From positions 29,872 through 93,871 of the forward strand of contig PLNS01000007.1 of assembly GCA_003141855.1 (NCBI GenBank): 64,000 nucleotides of DNA, read 5' to 3'. Origin of the DNA: Candidatus Bathyarchaeota archaeon (GTDB lineage Archaea > Thermoproteota > Bathyarchaeia > Bathyarchaeales > Bathycorpusculaceae). The translations under genes and the position numbers were made by a program. The notes below the pieces were generated by a model. It was not told where the DNA came from and did not search any database. It saw only the letters and a program-made list of their open reading frames with translations. Positions 19,516-29,286 of this stretch are shown here, piece after piece (within the stretch, counting starts at the first letter, position 1; the number at the start of each line of letters is the position of its first letter).

Positions 19516-20381
19516 TGGGGCGATAGCGCCTCCAGCAGTTGGTCAGCTAACTCTTCTGAAGACAGCGGGGTTTTGTCGCCCAGGTTTAAGCCTTCTTTCT
19601 TTAGCATCTGATAGAGCAGCGTCGCCTTGGGGATTCCAACCCCGATTAAACGGGTTTCTTCACTGCTGAGGATTTGTCTTGGGTCGCCCTCAAAACGGAC
19701 TTTGCCCTCATCCATAACGATAAGGTGGTCAGTGTACTTCGCCGTCAAATCCAAACGGTGCTCAACAAGGATGACGGTTATTCCCTGCTCCTTGTTTAAC
19801 CTGTAGATTACCTCAAAAATCTTCTCGGCACTTAACGGGTCAAGAAAAGATGTCGGTTCGTCTAACACGATGATTTCTGGTTCCATGGCAAGCACAGACG
19901 CGATGGCTACACGCTGCTGTTGTCCACCCGAGATTTCGTGGGGTGAGCGCTCCCGTATGTCGTAGATGCCTGTTTGGTTTAGTGCCCAATCGACTTTTTT
20001 TCGCATTTCCTCTCGGGATACCCCAACGTTCTCCAAGCCGAACGCGACGTCTTTTTCGATGGATAATGCGAAGAGCTGGTTTTCTGGGTTCTGGAACACC
20101 AAGCCTACATGCTTTGCCATCTCGTAGGTATGATGTTTGAGAGTGTCGATTCCAGAAACCGAAATTTCACCCTTCAATTCGCCCTGGTAAAAATGTGGAA
20201 CCAAGCCGTTGAAGCATCGGCACAAAGTTGTTTTTCCGCAGCCGCTTGGACCCGTAATTAAAACAAACTCCCCCTTCTCCACCTTAATCGAAACGTCCAC
20301 AATTGACGGCTTTGTGGCGCCTGGATAGGTGTAGGTGAGGTTTTTTGTTTCAATTATAGCCATTTTTTTGTGCCTGCTCAC
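19512..20381 (-). CDS. ecfA2: Energy-coupling factor transporter ATPase (second)
   Basis: Walker A GPSGCGKTT, ISGGQQQRVAIASVLAMEPEIIVLDEPTSFLDP. Confidence 0.93.
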   Translation of the reverse strand: MSRHKKMAIIETKNLTYTYPGATKPSIVDVSIKVEKGEFVLITGPSGCGKTTLCRCFNGLVPHFYQGELKGEISVSGIDTLKHHTYEMAKHVGLVFQNPENQLFALSIEKDVAFGLENVGVSREEMRKKVDWALNQTGIYDIRERSPHEISGGQQQRVAIASVLAMEPEIIVLDEPTSFLDPLSAEKIFEVIYRLNKEQGITVILVEHRLDLTAKYTDHLIVMDEGKVRFEGDPRQILSSEETRLIGVGIPKATLLYQMLKKEGLNLGDKTPLSSEELADQLLEALSPQ

Positions 20382-20414
20382 TTTAAGCGTGAGCGTTTGC
20401 TCATTTAAGCGTAG

Positions 20415-21410
20415 CTACGCGGTTTTGGCTATTTTCTGCTTTAGAAGTACCAGACACTGCTTGAGCGCTTCTTGTATTTCGCCCTTGCCGCTGACCCCCG
20501 AAGCCATCGCGTGGCCTCCGCCGACACCATGCAAGAACTCTCCCAACGGAGCAGCGATGTCCACTCCTAAATGAACGCCCGCCTGCTCATTAAACTGGCG
20601 CGTGCAACGCAGGCTCAACTCAACCTTCCCATTCTTCTTGCCCGCCACAGCCGACATATGCGCACCCAAGTCAACTAGGGCTTTGGCTGCGGGCGCCTGA
20701 TAAGCGCTAACATGCGAGAGCGCAATAATCCAACCTTCAATCTTTATGATTTTTGCCCTCTTGCAAGCCTTCAACTTAGCAACCCGCTCGGAAGGGTCGA
20801 TGGGTAGGGCAAACAGCGCCAGCGTTTGCTGAGCATCTATCCCTTTTACAACCAGTTTAGCAATAATCTCAAAAGTCGGCGAATTAGCCAAAGCAAAATG
20901 CCTCGTATCGAACGCTATGCCGATAAACAGTGCCTTGGCTTCGTTGAGGTTAGGCTCGACTCCTGCTTGGCTGAATAGTCGGTAGATTAATTCGCAGTTT
21001 GCGGCTGCTTTTTCATCTATCATGCAGAACTGGCAGATTTGCATCGTTTCAGGGCTGGGCGCGTGGTGGTCGATGATTATTTTTGGCGAAGGCGATTTCT
21101 TTATCACATCGGCGACTTCGTCGAGTTGTTCGACGGTGTTCATGTCTAAGAGCACTATGGCTTCTGCCGATTCAATGTTGGGCTTGAGGTTCACGGTTAT
21201 GGGCATGTGCTCAAACAACTGCTTAGCAGGCTTGTTGACGCCCTGCGGACAACCAATCTCAATGACTACGTTGGGCAAAAACCGTTTGAGCAAACCCTGC
21301 AAGGCGTAAGCTGAACAAATCGCGTCAGCATCAGCACTGCGGTGACACAGCAAAAGAACAAACGATGCCTTACCATCTTCTAAAATGTGAAGTAATTCTT
21401 TGAAGCTCAT
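20415..21410 (-). CDS. DHH-family phosphoesterase (RecJ/NrnA-like)
   Basis: LLCHRSADADAICSAYALQGLL, IIIDHHAPS, DHHA1-like C-terminal GGGHAMASG. Confidence 0.9.
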   Translation of the reverse strand: MSFKELLHILEDGKASFVLLLCHRSADADAICSAYALQGLLKRFLPNVVIEIGCPQGVNKPAKQLFEHMPITVNLKPNIESAEAIVLLDMNTVEQLDEVADVIKKSPSPKIIIDHHAPSPETMQICQFCMIDEKAAANCELIYRLFSQAGVEPNLNEAKALFIGIAFDTRHFALANSPTFEIIAKLVVKGIDAQQTLALFALPIDPSERVAKLKACKRAKIIKIEGWIIALSHVSAYQAPAAKALVDLGAHMSAVAGKKNGKVELSLRCTRQFNEQAGVHLGVDIAAPLGEFLHGVGGGHAMASGVSGKGEIQEALKQCLVLLKQKIAKTA

Positions 21411-21700
21411 TTTATCTTTCTCAAAAAGTTTTCAGTAGCCTTATGCGCTTGGTTCACTGCTTCCTTAACCAAAGCGTCTGCGTCAACATCTTTTGTTTGG
21501 GATGCTAAAATAAGGTTAATTTCAACTGTTACGTTTACTGGTTTTGACCCGTCGGCTTCCACGCTGATGTCTAAGCGGTCAATGTCTTTATTGGAAACTT
21601 TGGATAAAACGTATTTTCTGGCGGCGTCTTCAGCGGTGGAACAAAGGGTTTCGATTTGCTCGGTGGTTAGCTCTGGGATGCCGAGCTCTACCACAAGCAT
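21407..21700 (-). CDS. DUF3194 family protein
   Basis: 97 aa; position between prefoldin beta and the DHH phosphoesterase. Confidence 0.75.
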   Translation of the reverse strand: MLVVELGIPELTTEQIETLCSTAEDAARKYVLSKVSNKDIDRLDISVEADGSKPVNVTVEINLILASQTKDVDADALVKEAVNQAHKATENFLRKIK

Positions 21701-21705
21701 TCACC

Positions 21706-22080
21706 TTAAGATAAGGGTTGACCAGAGACTGGACTGAGGTCTTCTTGCAGTTTTGTTTGTGCTTCTTTAACTTGGCTGCGTATGCGTTCTTCTTGCCTTG
21801 CCATAACGGTGCTTCTTGTGTCCAAAAGCGACTTGCGCTCTGCGAGTTCTTCAGTTACTTTTGGTTTTTCTGCCTTGACTAATAGTGAGCCGATTGCTTT
21901 GTAGATGACTGCGTCTTCGGCTGTTTTCTCCAGTTCAGCGACGGTTTGTTCGACTTCGGTTTTTTCCATGTCAACCTGCTGTTTCTGAGCTAAGATTGAC
22001 TGTAGAGTTTGCTGGAGCTGTTGGAGTCTGAGAAGCCTTTCTTGCACGTTAGGCGGTAATTTTGAAATTTCGTCACTCAC
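21706..22080 (-). CDS. pfdB: Prefoldin subunit beta
   Basis: Coiled-coil PPNVQERLLRLQQLQQTLQSILAQKQQVDMEKTEVEQTVAELEK...VYKAIGSLLVKAEK. Confidence 0.93.
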   Translation of the reverse strand: MSDEISKLPPNVQERLLRLQQLQQTLQSILAQKQQVDMEKTEVEQTVAELEKTAEDAVIYKAIGSLLVKAEKPKVTEELAERKSLLDTRSTVMARQEERIRSQVKEAQTKLQEDLSPVSGQPLS

Positions 22081-22159
22081 GTTTTATTCCTTCCGTACCA
22101 GCAATAAGATAAGCTCTTAATTAAGCATTTCCAACCCATGCCACGGTTAGCTAGAGGCT

Positions 22160-23449
22160 CTAAGGGGTTGTTGAGTTCCAATAATATACATGCTGGTAAT
22201 TCACTTTAGCCACTGGATAGGCTGGGTCATCATACACAATGTCAAGACTGGCGCCGTAATAAGCTAAAAGCTTGCTTGTGACTAATGCAGTCTGTTGCGT
22301 TCTGTTATCAGTTAGCCAGAAACCCCAAATAGTATCGTTAGGATTCCGCATGCCCCATCCAAAATTCTTGGGCAGCACCAATGCTGCTTGTGGACTGCTT
22401 AAATTAGCAAATTTCTTGTTGGTTATGTCATTCCAAAACCTTTGAAGTGCAATAAAATGCTCCTCCGTGAGGGTTCCGTAAACGCTGCCCTCGTAGGGGT
22501 AATTAAAAACGGCAATGTATTTGGCTCCTGCCTCGTAGGATGTTAACATTTGATCGTAAATTTGGTTTCCGCTGTCAAGGTATGGCGGCGCGTCGTATTT
22601 CCAAGTGATCATTGCACCCCACTCTTTATCCTGCAACCGTGCCGCACCCTTAACTAAAGCAATTTGTTCAGCCACACTAACGTTCCAACCTAACTCAGCA
22701 AACATAACATTGTATCCGCCCAAGTAATCCCACCAGTACAAGCCATAATCAGAGGTGAAAGTAGGGATTCCAGCAGCGGTCAGGTTTTCAATTCCCGGGT
22801 CTTCTTTGATGACGTTTTGGATGAAGAAGTTAGCTTCTAAATCATAGTTTTCTGGCTTAGTCCCGTTGTTGACGTAATTGAGCAGTTTTAGGTAGACGTC
22901 GTTGAGCGCTTGAGCTGCAGGAAAATCAATTCGGCTTAGGTTTTCTCCAACCCATTCATAAAATTTTCTCCAAGCGGCATCAAGTTGCACTCCACCTGGC
23001 TCGTCATTGTAGTAGATGCCTAAGAATTTGTTTCCCCACCTCTCGGTCCAACGTTGCTTTATGCCGTCAAGTGACGGTTGCTGCCAGAACCAACTCCATG
23101 CTGAAGTATTACTTGCATCTTTGATTCCCACATTTATAATTATGTTTAAGCCCTGAGAAACAGCGTAATCGCAAATTGCCTCTACACGTGTTTGGTTTTC
23201 GCTTATCGGGTTTCTGCCAACATCCAAAATGAATAGGTTAGTATAACTTTTTACTTTGTCAATGAGTACTTTAGCTTCTGCTGTAGTGTTTCCGCCAAAA
23301 GCGATGCCAACGTAAACGTTGGGGTCGGCTTTGGCTTGGCTTCCATTAGAATACGACACGTAAACTGCTAACATCGAAACCGCTAAAATCACTATTAGGA
23401 AGGCTGGAACCAAAAATTTCCTAACCCGATTGGAGCTACTCATGCTCAA
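22160..23449 (-). CDS. Membrane-anchored TIM-barrel-like protein resembling a glycoside hydrolase (paralog of 14401-16002)
   Basis: YVGIAFGGNTTAEAKVLIDKVKSYTNLFIL, IYYNDEPGG, AMITWKYDAPPYLDSGNQIYDQML, YGTLTEEHFIALQRFWND. Confidence 0.75.
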   Translation of the reverse strand: MSMSSSNRVRKFLVPAFLIVILAVSMLAVYVSYSNGSQAKADPNVYVGIAFGGNTTAEAKVLIDKVKSYTNLFILDVGRNPISENQTRVEAICDYAVSQGLNIIINVGIKDASNTSAWSWFWQQPSLDGIKQRWTERWGNKFLGIYYNDEPGGVQLDAAWRKFYEWVGENLSRIDFPAAQALNDVYLKLLNYVNNGTKPENYDLEANFFIQNVIKEDPGIENLTAAGIPTFTSDYGLYWWDYLGGYNVMFAELGWNVSVAEQIALVKGAARLQDKEWGAMITWKYDAPPYLDSGNQIYDQMLTSYEAGAKYIAVFNYPYEGSVYGTLTEEHFIALQRFWNDITNKKFANLSSPQAALVLPKNFGWGMRNPNDTIWGFWLTDNRTQQTALVTSKLLAYYGASLDIVYDDPAYPVAKVNYQHVYYWNSTTP

Positions 23450-23815
23450 GCCTTAATATACACAATAGTTTTATTCATCTCTTAATGCTTTGCCCCAAAT
23501 CGCTCCCAAACATTTTCTATACAACAAAGCGGTTACCCAAGTCTACGGCGCAGACAACTACCGCTTATGCAGCGGGCGGAGCCTTCACGCTTTTCTTCAA
23601 AAAGTATCAGTAATTTAACACCACGACTGAGTTAACTCTTCTTGAGGGCTAAACTGATTGGCGTTTTTTTGTCAAATATTGAAAGAAGACAACAAGGGTT
23701 TTTTTGAGTGGCGAATTGGGCTTTGCAAAGGTTTTGCAGATAAAATGTGAAAAGAAGTATTTTGCTGAATTTATTAAAAGATAAAAAAAGGGGAAGAGTT
23801 TACTTAATGGTTTCT

Positions 23816-24697
23816 CTATGAAATTGGCTTATACAAGTCGATTGGGTGGAATGCATCTGTTTGTAACATATCATCTTCAGGTATGGTATTATATAGGAAT
23901 CCTTGACTTGTTTTTGCTAGGCTGACTTGCAACGGATCGGACGCACTCGCGGTTATAACTGAAGTAATGTTTCCAGTCATTGATAACCAACCTATTCTGT
24001 GCACTTTTACTGTTATTGAATGTGGTTCTCCAGCCGCCCAAAGACCAAGCCCACTAGGTCGGCTTGTGGTTGTATCCAGTGTTCCAATTTTGAACCAAAG
24101 AGATTCGTTGACAACCATGTTAGGAGCAAATAGACCGCTTACTCGAAGTGTAGTTTGCCTGTCTATTAAACTGTCAATTTTGGACATATCTGGTGCTTGA
24201 ATAGATGGTTGAGTGCCATATTTTGGGTTGTAGTTTGTACCGAAATGTATTACGAAATTCTCTTTAACTTTTGTATCCGTTGATATTTCTACAAAGTAAA
24301 CCTCAGTTTTCGCATCGCAATTTTCTTTTTCTGCATTTGCAACATGCGTAAAGTTAAAGAATATTATATCTGGGTAAAGGCTTAACGGATGCATTTCAAA
24401 CTTGGTTCCATTCATAATCATGGTGCCATTGAGCGATTTAGCGCTATAATTGTTCGGACCTGTATAAGCATATATTACATCGACGTTAAACTGTGGGGTG
24501 GATTCTATGCTTGTATCTTGGTTTGCCGTTATATTTGACTGGGATGGTACTATTGTGGTCGTAGAGTATGGAAGAAGAAACATTGTGGCAAGCATACTTA
24601 TGCAGAGTATTGTTGGATAGAATAGTCTAGGCTGATGCATTTTGGTTATAAAAGTTTTGTATACTTTCTGATAGTTTGTTCGTTTGTTTGCAGTCAT
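23816..24697 (-). CDS. Secreted/membrane-anchored hypothetical protein
   Basis: N-terminal hydrophobic segment, multiple N-x-S/T sequons. Confidence 0.6.
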   Translation of the reverse strand: MTANKRTNYQKVYKTFITKMHQPRLFYPTILCISMLATMFLLPYSTTTIVPSQSNITANQDTSIESTPQFNVDVIYAYTGPNNYSAKSLNGTMIMNGTKFEMHPLSLYPDIIFFNFTHVANAEKENCDAKTEVYFVEISTDTKVKENFVIHFGTNYNPKYGTQPSIQAPDMSKIDSLIDRQTTLRVSGLFAPNMVVNESLWFKIGTLDTTTSRPSGLGLWAAGEPHSITVKVHRIGWLSMTGNITSVITASASDPLQVSLAKTSQGFLYNTIPEDDMLQTDAFHPIDLYKPIS

Positions 24698-24719
24698 ATA
24701 TCAACTCTCCTTTTTATTG

Positions 24720-25252
24720 TTATTGGGGTACATAAGCTCGAGAACCCTCATCAAACCACATGGCGGTTGGAAAGGGTGGCCAAGGGAAATACGAGTCAGT
24801 AGTGCCTCCTACATACAAGCATTGAATTGGATACTGGGGAATTATAGATTCCTGCACATGATAGTCGAAACCTTGATTGAAGGGATCAAATGGATATGTC
24901 CAAGGTATCGGGGAATTTATGTCATATGTATATCGGTATCCCATACCCCAGTCAAACCATTCGTCCATGCATGTCATCTGGTCAACTAGCGGCGGTGCGG
25001 GAGAGTAGTATCCACCTAAACCTCTTGTATGGTCAACATAGAAATACTCAAAATACCCATACTCACACCACCCTTCTGCATGAACTGCTGTCCCGGTATA
25101 CATGTCCCAAATTGTATAAGCTTCTATCACCGTTTCCAACAGCCAAAGCTTGGGACTATTATGATGAAGATTGTGTTTGCGACCATTTTGACGAAGGAAA
25201 CCGCCAAAAATATTGCTGATATTACAATAGCAAAAACTGCAATTTTCTTCAT
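24720..25252 (-). pseudogene. Frame-disrupted secreted protein (signal peptide and mature region in different frames)
   Basis: MKKIAVFAIVISAIFLAVSFVKMVANTIFIIIVPSFGCWKR* at 25252-25127 is in a different frame from LETVIEAYTIWDMYTG...AYVPQ (ends 24720). Confidence 0.5.
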
Positions 25253-25665
25253 ATTTCTTTTGCCTCTTCTTAAAATTTGTTCTCTTTCTGCCCTTCACTT
25301 AGGGCTAGGCGGTGACGCGCCAGCTACGCATTCAGCATACAGCAATTGATATCAGGTTGTCTACATATTTAATATTTTCTATAATTTATATCGCAAAAAT
25401 TTGCAATATATTTAAAATATACTAAATCTTTAGTGAGTGAGCAAATTAGTCACTCGGTTTTATAAATGACAGAATAAGAGTTTTATTAATTGCCATTCAT
25501 TAAAATGTGATTTGACGCCGTGTAACCAGCAAGTCTCCCTTCATTAGGTATGGCCAAGTGAATGGAATGGGTAAGACTGCTAAAATTGCTGTTCAGAAGG
25601 GGTTTTAAATCAAAACAAATGAATATCGCAAATTCTTACTCAATCACAACAAAGTTATTAAGTCT

Positions 25666-26322
25666 ATGCTTTATTTATTATTGCTTGTGAAAAGGGCAAT
25701 TGCGTCTATCGTATCGATTCTTCTATTAGTTGGCTCTTTTCAATTTTTTAGTCTGGCGTCGGCAAATACTGTTCCGTATCCAAGCCAACCCAACCAAGAG
25801 CTTCCTACCATCGAAGTCTACTCACCAAAAGATGGAGAGGTCTTCAACGTTACAAGTGTTGTTTTAAATTTCAATGTAACTAAGCCGGAATCGTGGGATT
25901 ATTACTGGATGCATTTACCTGTTATTGGCACTTATCATGTTTTAGTTATTTTAGATGGAAAAGCTATCCTGAGCAAATTCGAGGATGAATTTAACCGAAA
26001 TCTTGAAGAATCTTTAACGCAGAGTATTTCGTCAAATTTTGCTGAACTAACAGGAGGTAATCATACGGCCGAAGTAGTAGTTACTGCATATGCATACTAT
26101 TCTAACCCAAGCCCTGACCACAGTAAATATCTTCAGGATATAAGGAACATTTCTAAAACGGTAAACTTTATGGTAAACGCAGACCTACCCACGCCAACTC
26201 CCACTGTAGAGCCAGAAACTGAGGTTGCCCCTTTTCCCATAATAGAGGTTGTCTCCGTTGCAGTGATTGTAGCTGTTTTTGTTGCGGGTTTGGCAGTATA
26301 TCATGGGAAACACAGACGTTAG
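25666..26322 (+). CDS. Surface protein with signal peptide and C-terminal TM anchor
   Basis: N-terminal hydrophobic signal, TPTPTVEPETE stalk, C-terminal TM VVSVAVIVAVFVAGLAVYHGKHRR. Confidence 0.65.
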   Translation: MLYLLLLVKRAIASIVSILLLVGSFQFFSLASANTVPYPSQPNQELPTIEVYSPKDGEVFNVTSVVLNFNVTKPESWDYYWMHLPVIGTYHVLVILDGKAILSKFEDEFNRNLEESLTQSISSNFAELTGGNHTAEVVVTAYAYYSNPSPDHSKYLQDIRNISKTVNFMVNADLPTPTPTVEPETEVAPFPIIEVVSVAVIVAVFVAGLAVYHGKHRR

Positions 26323-26419
26323 TTTCTCTTCAAACTTAACCGACAGTCGCTCGAAAAAGGTTTAGGTGTTGTGTAGTCTTTTTAAGCATCTAGAACACTA
26401 AAGCACACTCAGGGGCGAA

Positions 26420-26797
26420 GTGCAAGTGGAACGTGCCAAAGTCGTAAAAGAAGAAGTATTCGAACAGGATACGCGTTTTCTAGCGGTTTACGTGGAAGCG
26501 AAAAATTCCTGTATGATAATGCTCAGTGAGAAGGAGGATAAGCTTGGAACTTTGGCAATCGCCGTTCCCAAACCCAAAGACCTCATGGGCTCAGTCACTT
26601 CATCGGTGCTTTTGGGAGATAAGAACGTTATTTCGGCTAGAATGTTTGCTGAGTACGTTGCTTCTAAGAAGGGCAAAATCGCCATGGTCTCTGTTTACCT
26701 CGATACGGTTACTGAACTGCAGGCTCAATCGTTCTTCATGCATCTTATTGATAAGTTGATTAAGAGTGAAAGCCAAAAAGAGCCAACAGCAATATAG
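26420..26797 (+). CDS. Proteasome assembly chaperone 4 (PAC4)-like protein
   Basis: LGTLAIAVP...SVTSSVLLGDKNVISARMFAEYVASKKGKIAMVSVYL resembles the PAC4/PSMG4 pattern. Confidence 0.6.
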   Translation: MQVERAKVVKEEVFEQDTRFLAVYVEAKNSCMIMLSEKEDKLGTLAIAVPKPKDLMGSVTSSVLLGDKNVISARMFAEYVASKKGKIAMVSVYLDTVTELQAQSFFMHLIDKLIKSESQKEPTAI

Positions 26798-26822
26798 CTC
26801 TTCGCAAATAAGTGGCGCTTCA

Positions 26823-27317
26823 ATGATTCGCAAACTAACAAACGCAGACTTCCAAGCAATCCTAACCGTGGTAAACGATGCAGCCATCGCTTACAAGGGC
26901 AAGATTCCCGCTGACCGCTGGAAAGAACCCTACATGCCAGCCCAAGAACTAAAAGAAGAAATCCAAAGTGGCGTCCAATTCTACGGCTACACAGAAAACA
27001 ACACCTTGATTGCGGTTATGGGCATCCAGCCCGTCAACGATGTCACATTAATCAGGCACGCATACACTCTGACAAGTCACCAGCGAAAAGGACTTGGAGA
27101 AAAACTCCTAAACCGCCTGCTTAGCTTAGCCAAAACTGACAGGATTCTGGTCGGCACTTGGGAAACTGCGTCATGGGCAATCAAATTTTACGAAAAGCAT
27201 GGGTTTAAGCTGCTTTCAAGGGAAGAAACAAATAAACTGTTAGAGAAATACTGGAACCTCCCTGAACGGCAAATTGAAACCTCAGTAGTACTTGAACATA
27301 AAAGGCAACCCCAATGA
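26823..27317 (+). CDS. GNAT family N-acetyltransferase
   Basis: HAYTLTSHQRKGLGEKLLNRLLSLAK...GTWETASWAIKFYEKHGFKL. Confidence 0.9.
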   Translation: MIRKLTNADFQAILTVVNDAAIAYKGKIPADRWKEPYMPAQELKEEIQSGVQFYGYTENNTLIAVMGIQPVNDVTLIRHAYTLTSHQRKGLGEKLLNRLLSLAKTDRILVGTWETASWAIKFYEKHGFKLLSREETNKLLEKYWNLPERQIETSVVLEHKRQPQ

Positions 27318-28372
27318 AAACACTCCTCCTTAAAGTTGACCCAGAAAACCCTGACCCAGCAAAAATCCAAACAGCAGCGGAGATTATCCAGAAAGGCGGG
27401 TTAGTGGCGTTCCCCACCGAGACGGTTTACGGTTTAGGCGCAGACGCACTCAACCCAGCGGCTGTGTTGGCGCTTTTTGAGGCTAAAAAGCGACCGCTGG
27501 ATAATCCTCCAATCGTCCACGTGTCAGACCCAAAGGAAGTTTACAGGTTAGTTAAAGAAGTGCCAAAAAAAGCTGAGGTGCTCATGAAGCAGTTTTGGCC
27601 TGGACCCTTGACCCTTATTTTCAAGCGCTCCAATATAGTTCCGCAAGTAACGGTTGCGGGTTTAGACACCGTTGCAATCCGCATGCCAAAACACAAAGTA
27701 GCTCTGGAACTAATCAGGCAAAGCCGCTGTCCAATCGCGGCGCCAAGCGCAAACCTCGCAGGCAAACCCAGCCCAACCACCGCCCAACACGTGTATGAAG
27801 ACTTAAACGGAAGAATCGACGCCATCCTCGACGGCGGCTCCACGAACATCGGCGTTGAATCCACCGTTGTCGACTTAAGCGTTGATCCGCCAATGCTTCT
27901 TCGCCCAGGAGGCACACCTTTTGAAGCGTTAAAGAAAGTTCTCGGCGACATGAAGCTTCATCCCTTCGTTCAAGCTGAACAGGAACTGCCGTTGCAAGAG
28001 ATTCGGTCGCCTGGAATGAAGCACAAACATTACGCGCCAAAAGCCGAAGTAATCCTTGTTGAAGGAAAAGTTCCAGCCGTCATAGCTAAGGTCAAGGAAT
28101 TAGCCGAATCCTACAGGCTTAAAGGCGAAAAAGTAGGCATCTTAGCCACCGACGAAACCCAAACCGCCTACAAAGCAGACGTAGTCAAATCGCTGGGCAG
28201 CCGCTCCAACATAGCAACGGTCGCCCAAAACCTATTTCGCCTACTGCGGGAAGTTGACGCAGAAAACGTCGACGTCATAATCGCTGAGGGCGTGCCTTCG
28301 GAAGGGCTTGGTTTGGCTGTGATGAATAGGCTCAGAAAAGCGTCAGGCTACCACATAATCAAAGCACAATAG
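27314..28372 (+). CDS. sua5: Threonylcarbamoyl-AMP synthase (Sua5 type)
   Basis: GGLVAFPTETVYGLGADA, KRPLDNPPIVHV, SANLAGKPSPT, C-terminal Sua5 domain RSPGMKHKHYAPKA. Confidence 0.96.
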   Translation: MKTLLLKVDPENPDPAKIQTAAEIIQKGGLVAFPTETVYGLGADALNPAAVLALFEAKKRPLDNPPIVHVSDPKEVYRLVKEVPKKAEVLMKQFWPGPLTLIFKRSNIVPQVTVAGLDTVAIRMPKHKVALELIRQSRCPIAAPSANLAGKPSPTTAQHVYEDLNGRIDAILDGGSTNIGVESTVVDLSVDPPMLLRPGGTPFEALKKVLGDMKLHPFVQAEQELPLQEIRSPGMKHKHYAPKAEVILVEGKVPAVIAKVKELAESYRLKGEKVGILATDETQTAYKADVVKSLGSRSNIATVAQNLFRLLREVDAENVDVIIAEGVPSEGLGLAVMNRLRKASGYHIIKAQ

Positions 28373-28377
28373 CATGT

Positions 28378-29277
28378 TTATCGGTGAATCAACGAGAGAA
28401 CTTCATCCATACTTATTGTGGCAACACAAAGAACGTTGTCGGCGCCGCCGTAATAAACAAAAAGTCGGTCGTCAAAAACTACGTTACCGCAGCTGAATAC
28501 AACATTGGGCACTTTGCCAAAGCGTTCATAATCTTCTTTGGGAGCCAATATGTGTTCTTTTGAGCGGTAAAGCACCTGCTCGGGTTGATCTTTATCGAGT
28601 AAAACAATGCCTAAAGAATACATCCGTTCCACGCTTACCCCATGGTAAAGCACTATCCAGCCCTCGTTGATTTTTATCGGTGTACCTGCTACTCCAATTT
28701 TCCAGTTGTCCCAGCTTTCACCTCTAGGCTTCATAACTGACATGATGTCACACCACTTGGTCAAGTCTTCAGAGTATGCTATGCAAAGGTCTGGGTCAAT
28801 GCGGTGAAGCATAACGTACCTGCCGTTTACTTTTTGAGGAAAAATAACTGCGTTTTTATTGCGGATACCTGGAAAAGGTAGCTTGCGGCTTTGCCAATTC
28901 CATTGTCTGTTGATGAAATCATCTTTAGCAATTGTTGTTAAAGCAATTTGGTAAACTTGCAAGTGGTTGTACTCTCTAAGCGCAGTGTAGGTCATTACAA
29001 GTTGTCCTTCTACGTCGCTTAACCTTGGGTCTTCACACCCATCCCTTTCGCTGTCAGTTGCTGGTTCAAACACTGGATTTTCAAAACGTTCTTTTATCGT
29101 ATAACCGTCGAGTGATGTGGCATAGCCGAGCCTTGAAACCTTGTCATTACCCATTGCCCTGTAGAGAAGGTGTACTTTGCCATCAAGGTAAATTGCCGCT
29201 GCATTGAATACTTCTCTTGACTCCCAAGCATGCTCTTCTATTGGATGTAAAATAGGATTATCTGAAAAACGTTCCAT
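28378..29277 (-). CDS. GH130-family glycoside phosphorylase/hydrolase
   Basis: NPILHPIEEHAWESREVFNAAAIYLDGKVHLLYRAMG...ERDGCEDPRL...RNKNAVIFP. Confidence 0.9.
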   Translation of the reverse strand: MERFSDNPILHPIEEHAWESREVFNAAAIYLDGKVHLLYRAMGNDKVSRLGYATSLDGYTIKERFENPVFEPATDSERDGCEDPRLSDVEGQLVMTYTALREYNHLQVYQIALTTIAKDDFINRQWNWQSRKLPFPGIRNKNAVIFPQKVNGRYVMLHRIDPDLCIAYSEDLTKWCDIMSVMKPRGESWDNWKIGVAGTPIKINEGWIVLYHGVSVERMYSLGIVLLDKDQPEQVLYRSKEHILAPKEDYERFGKVPNVVFSCGNVVFDDRLFVYYGGADNVLCVATISMDEVLSLIHR

Positions 29278-29286
29278 AAAAAGTTC

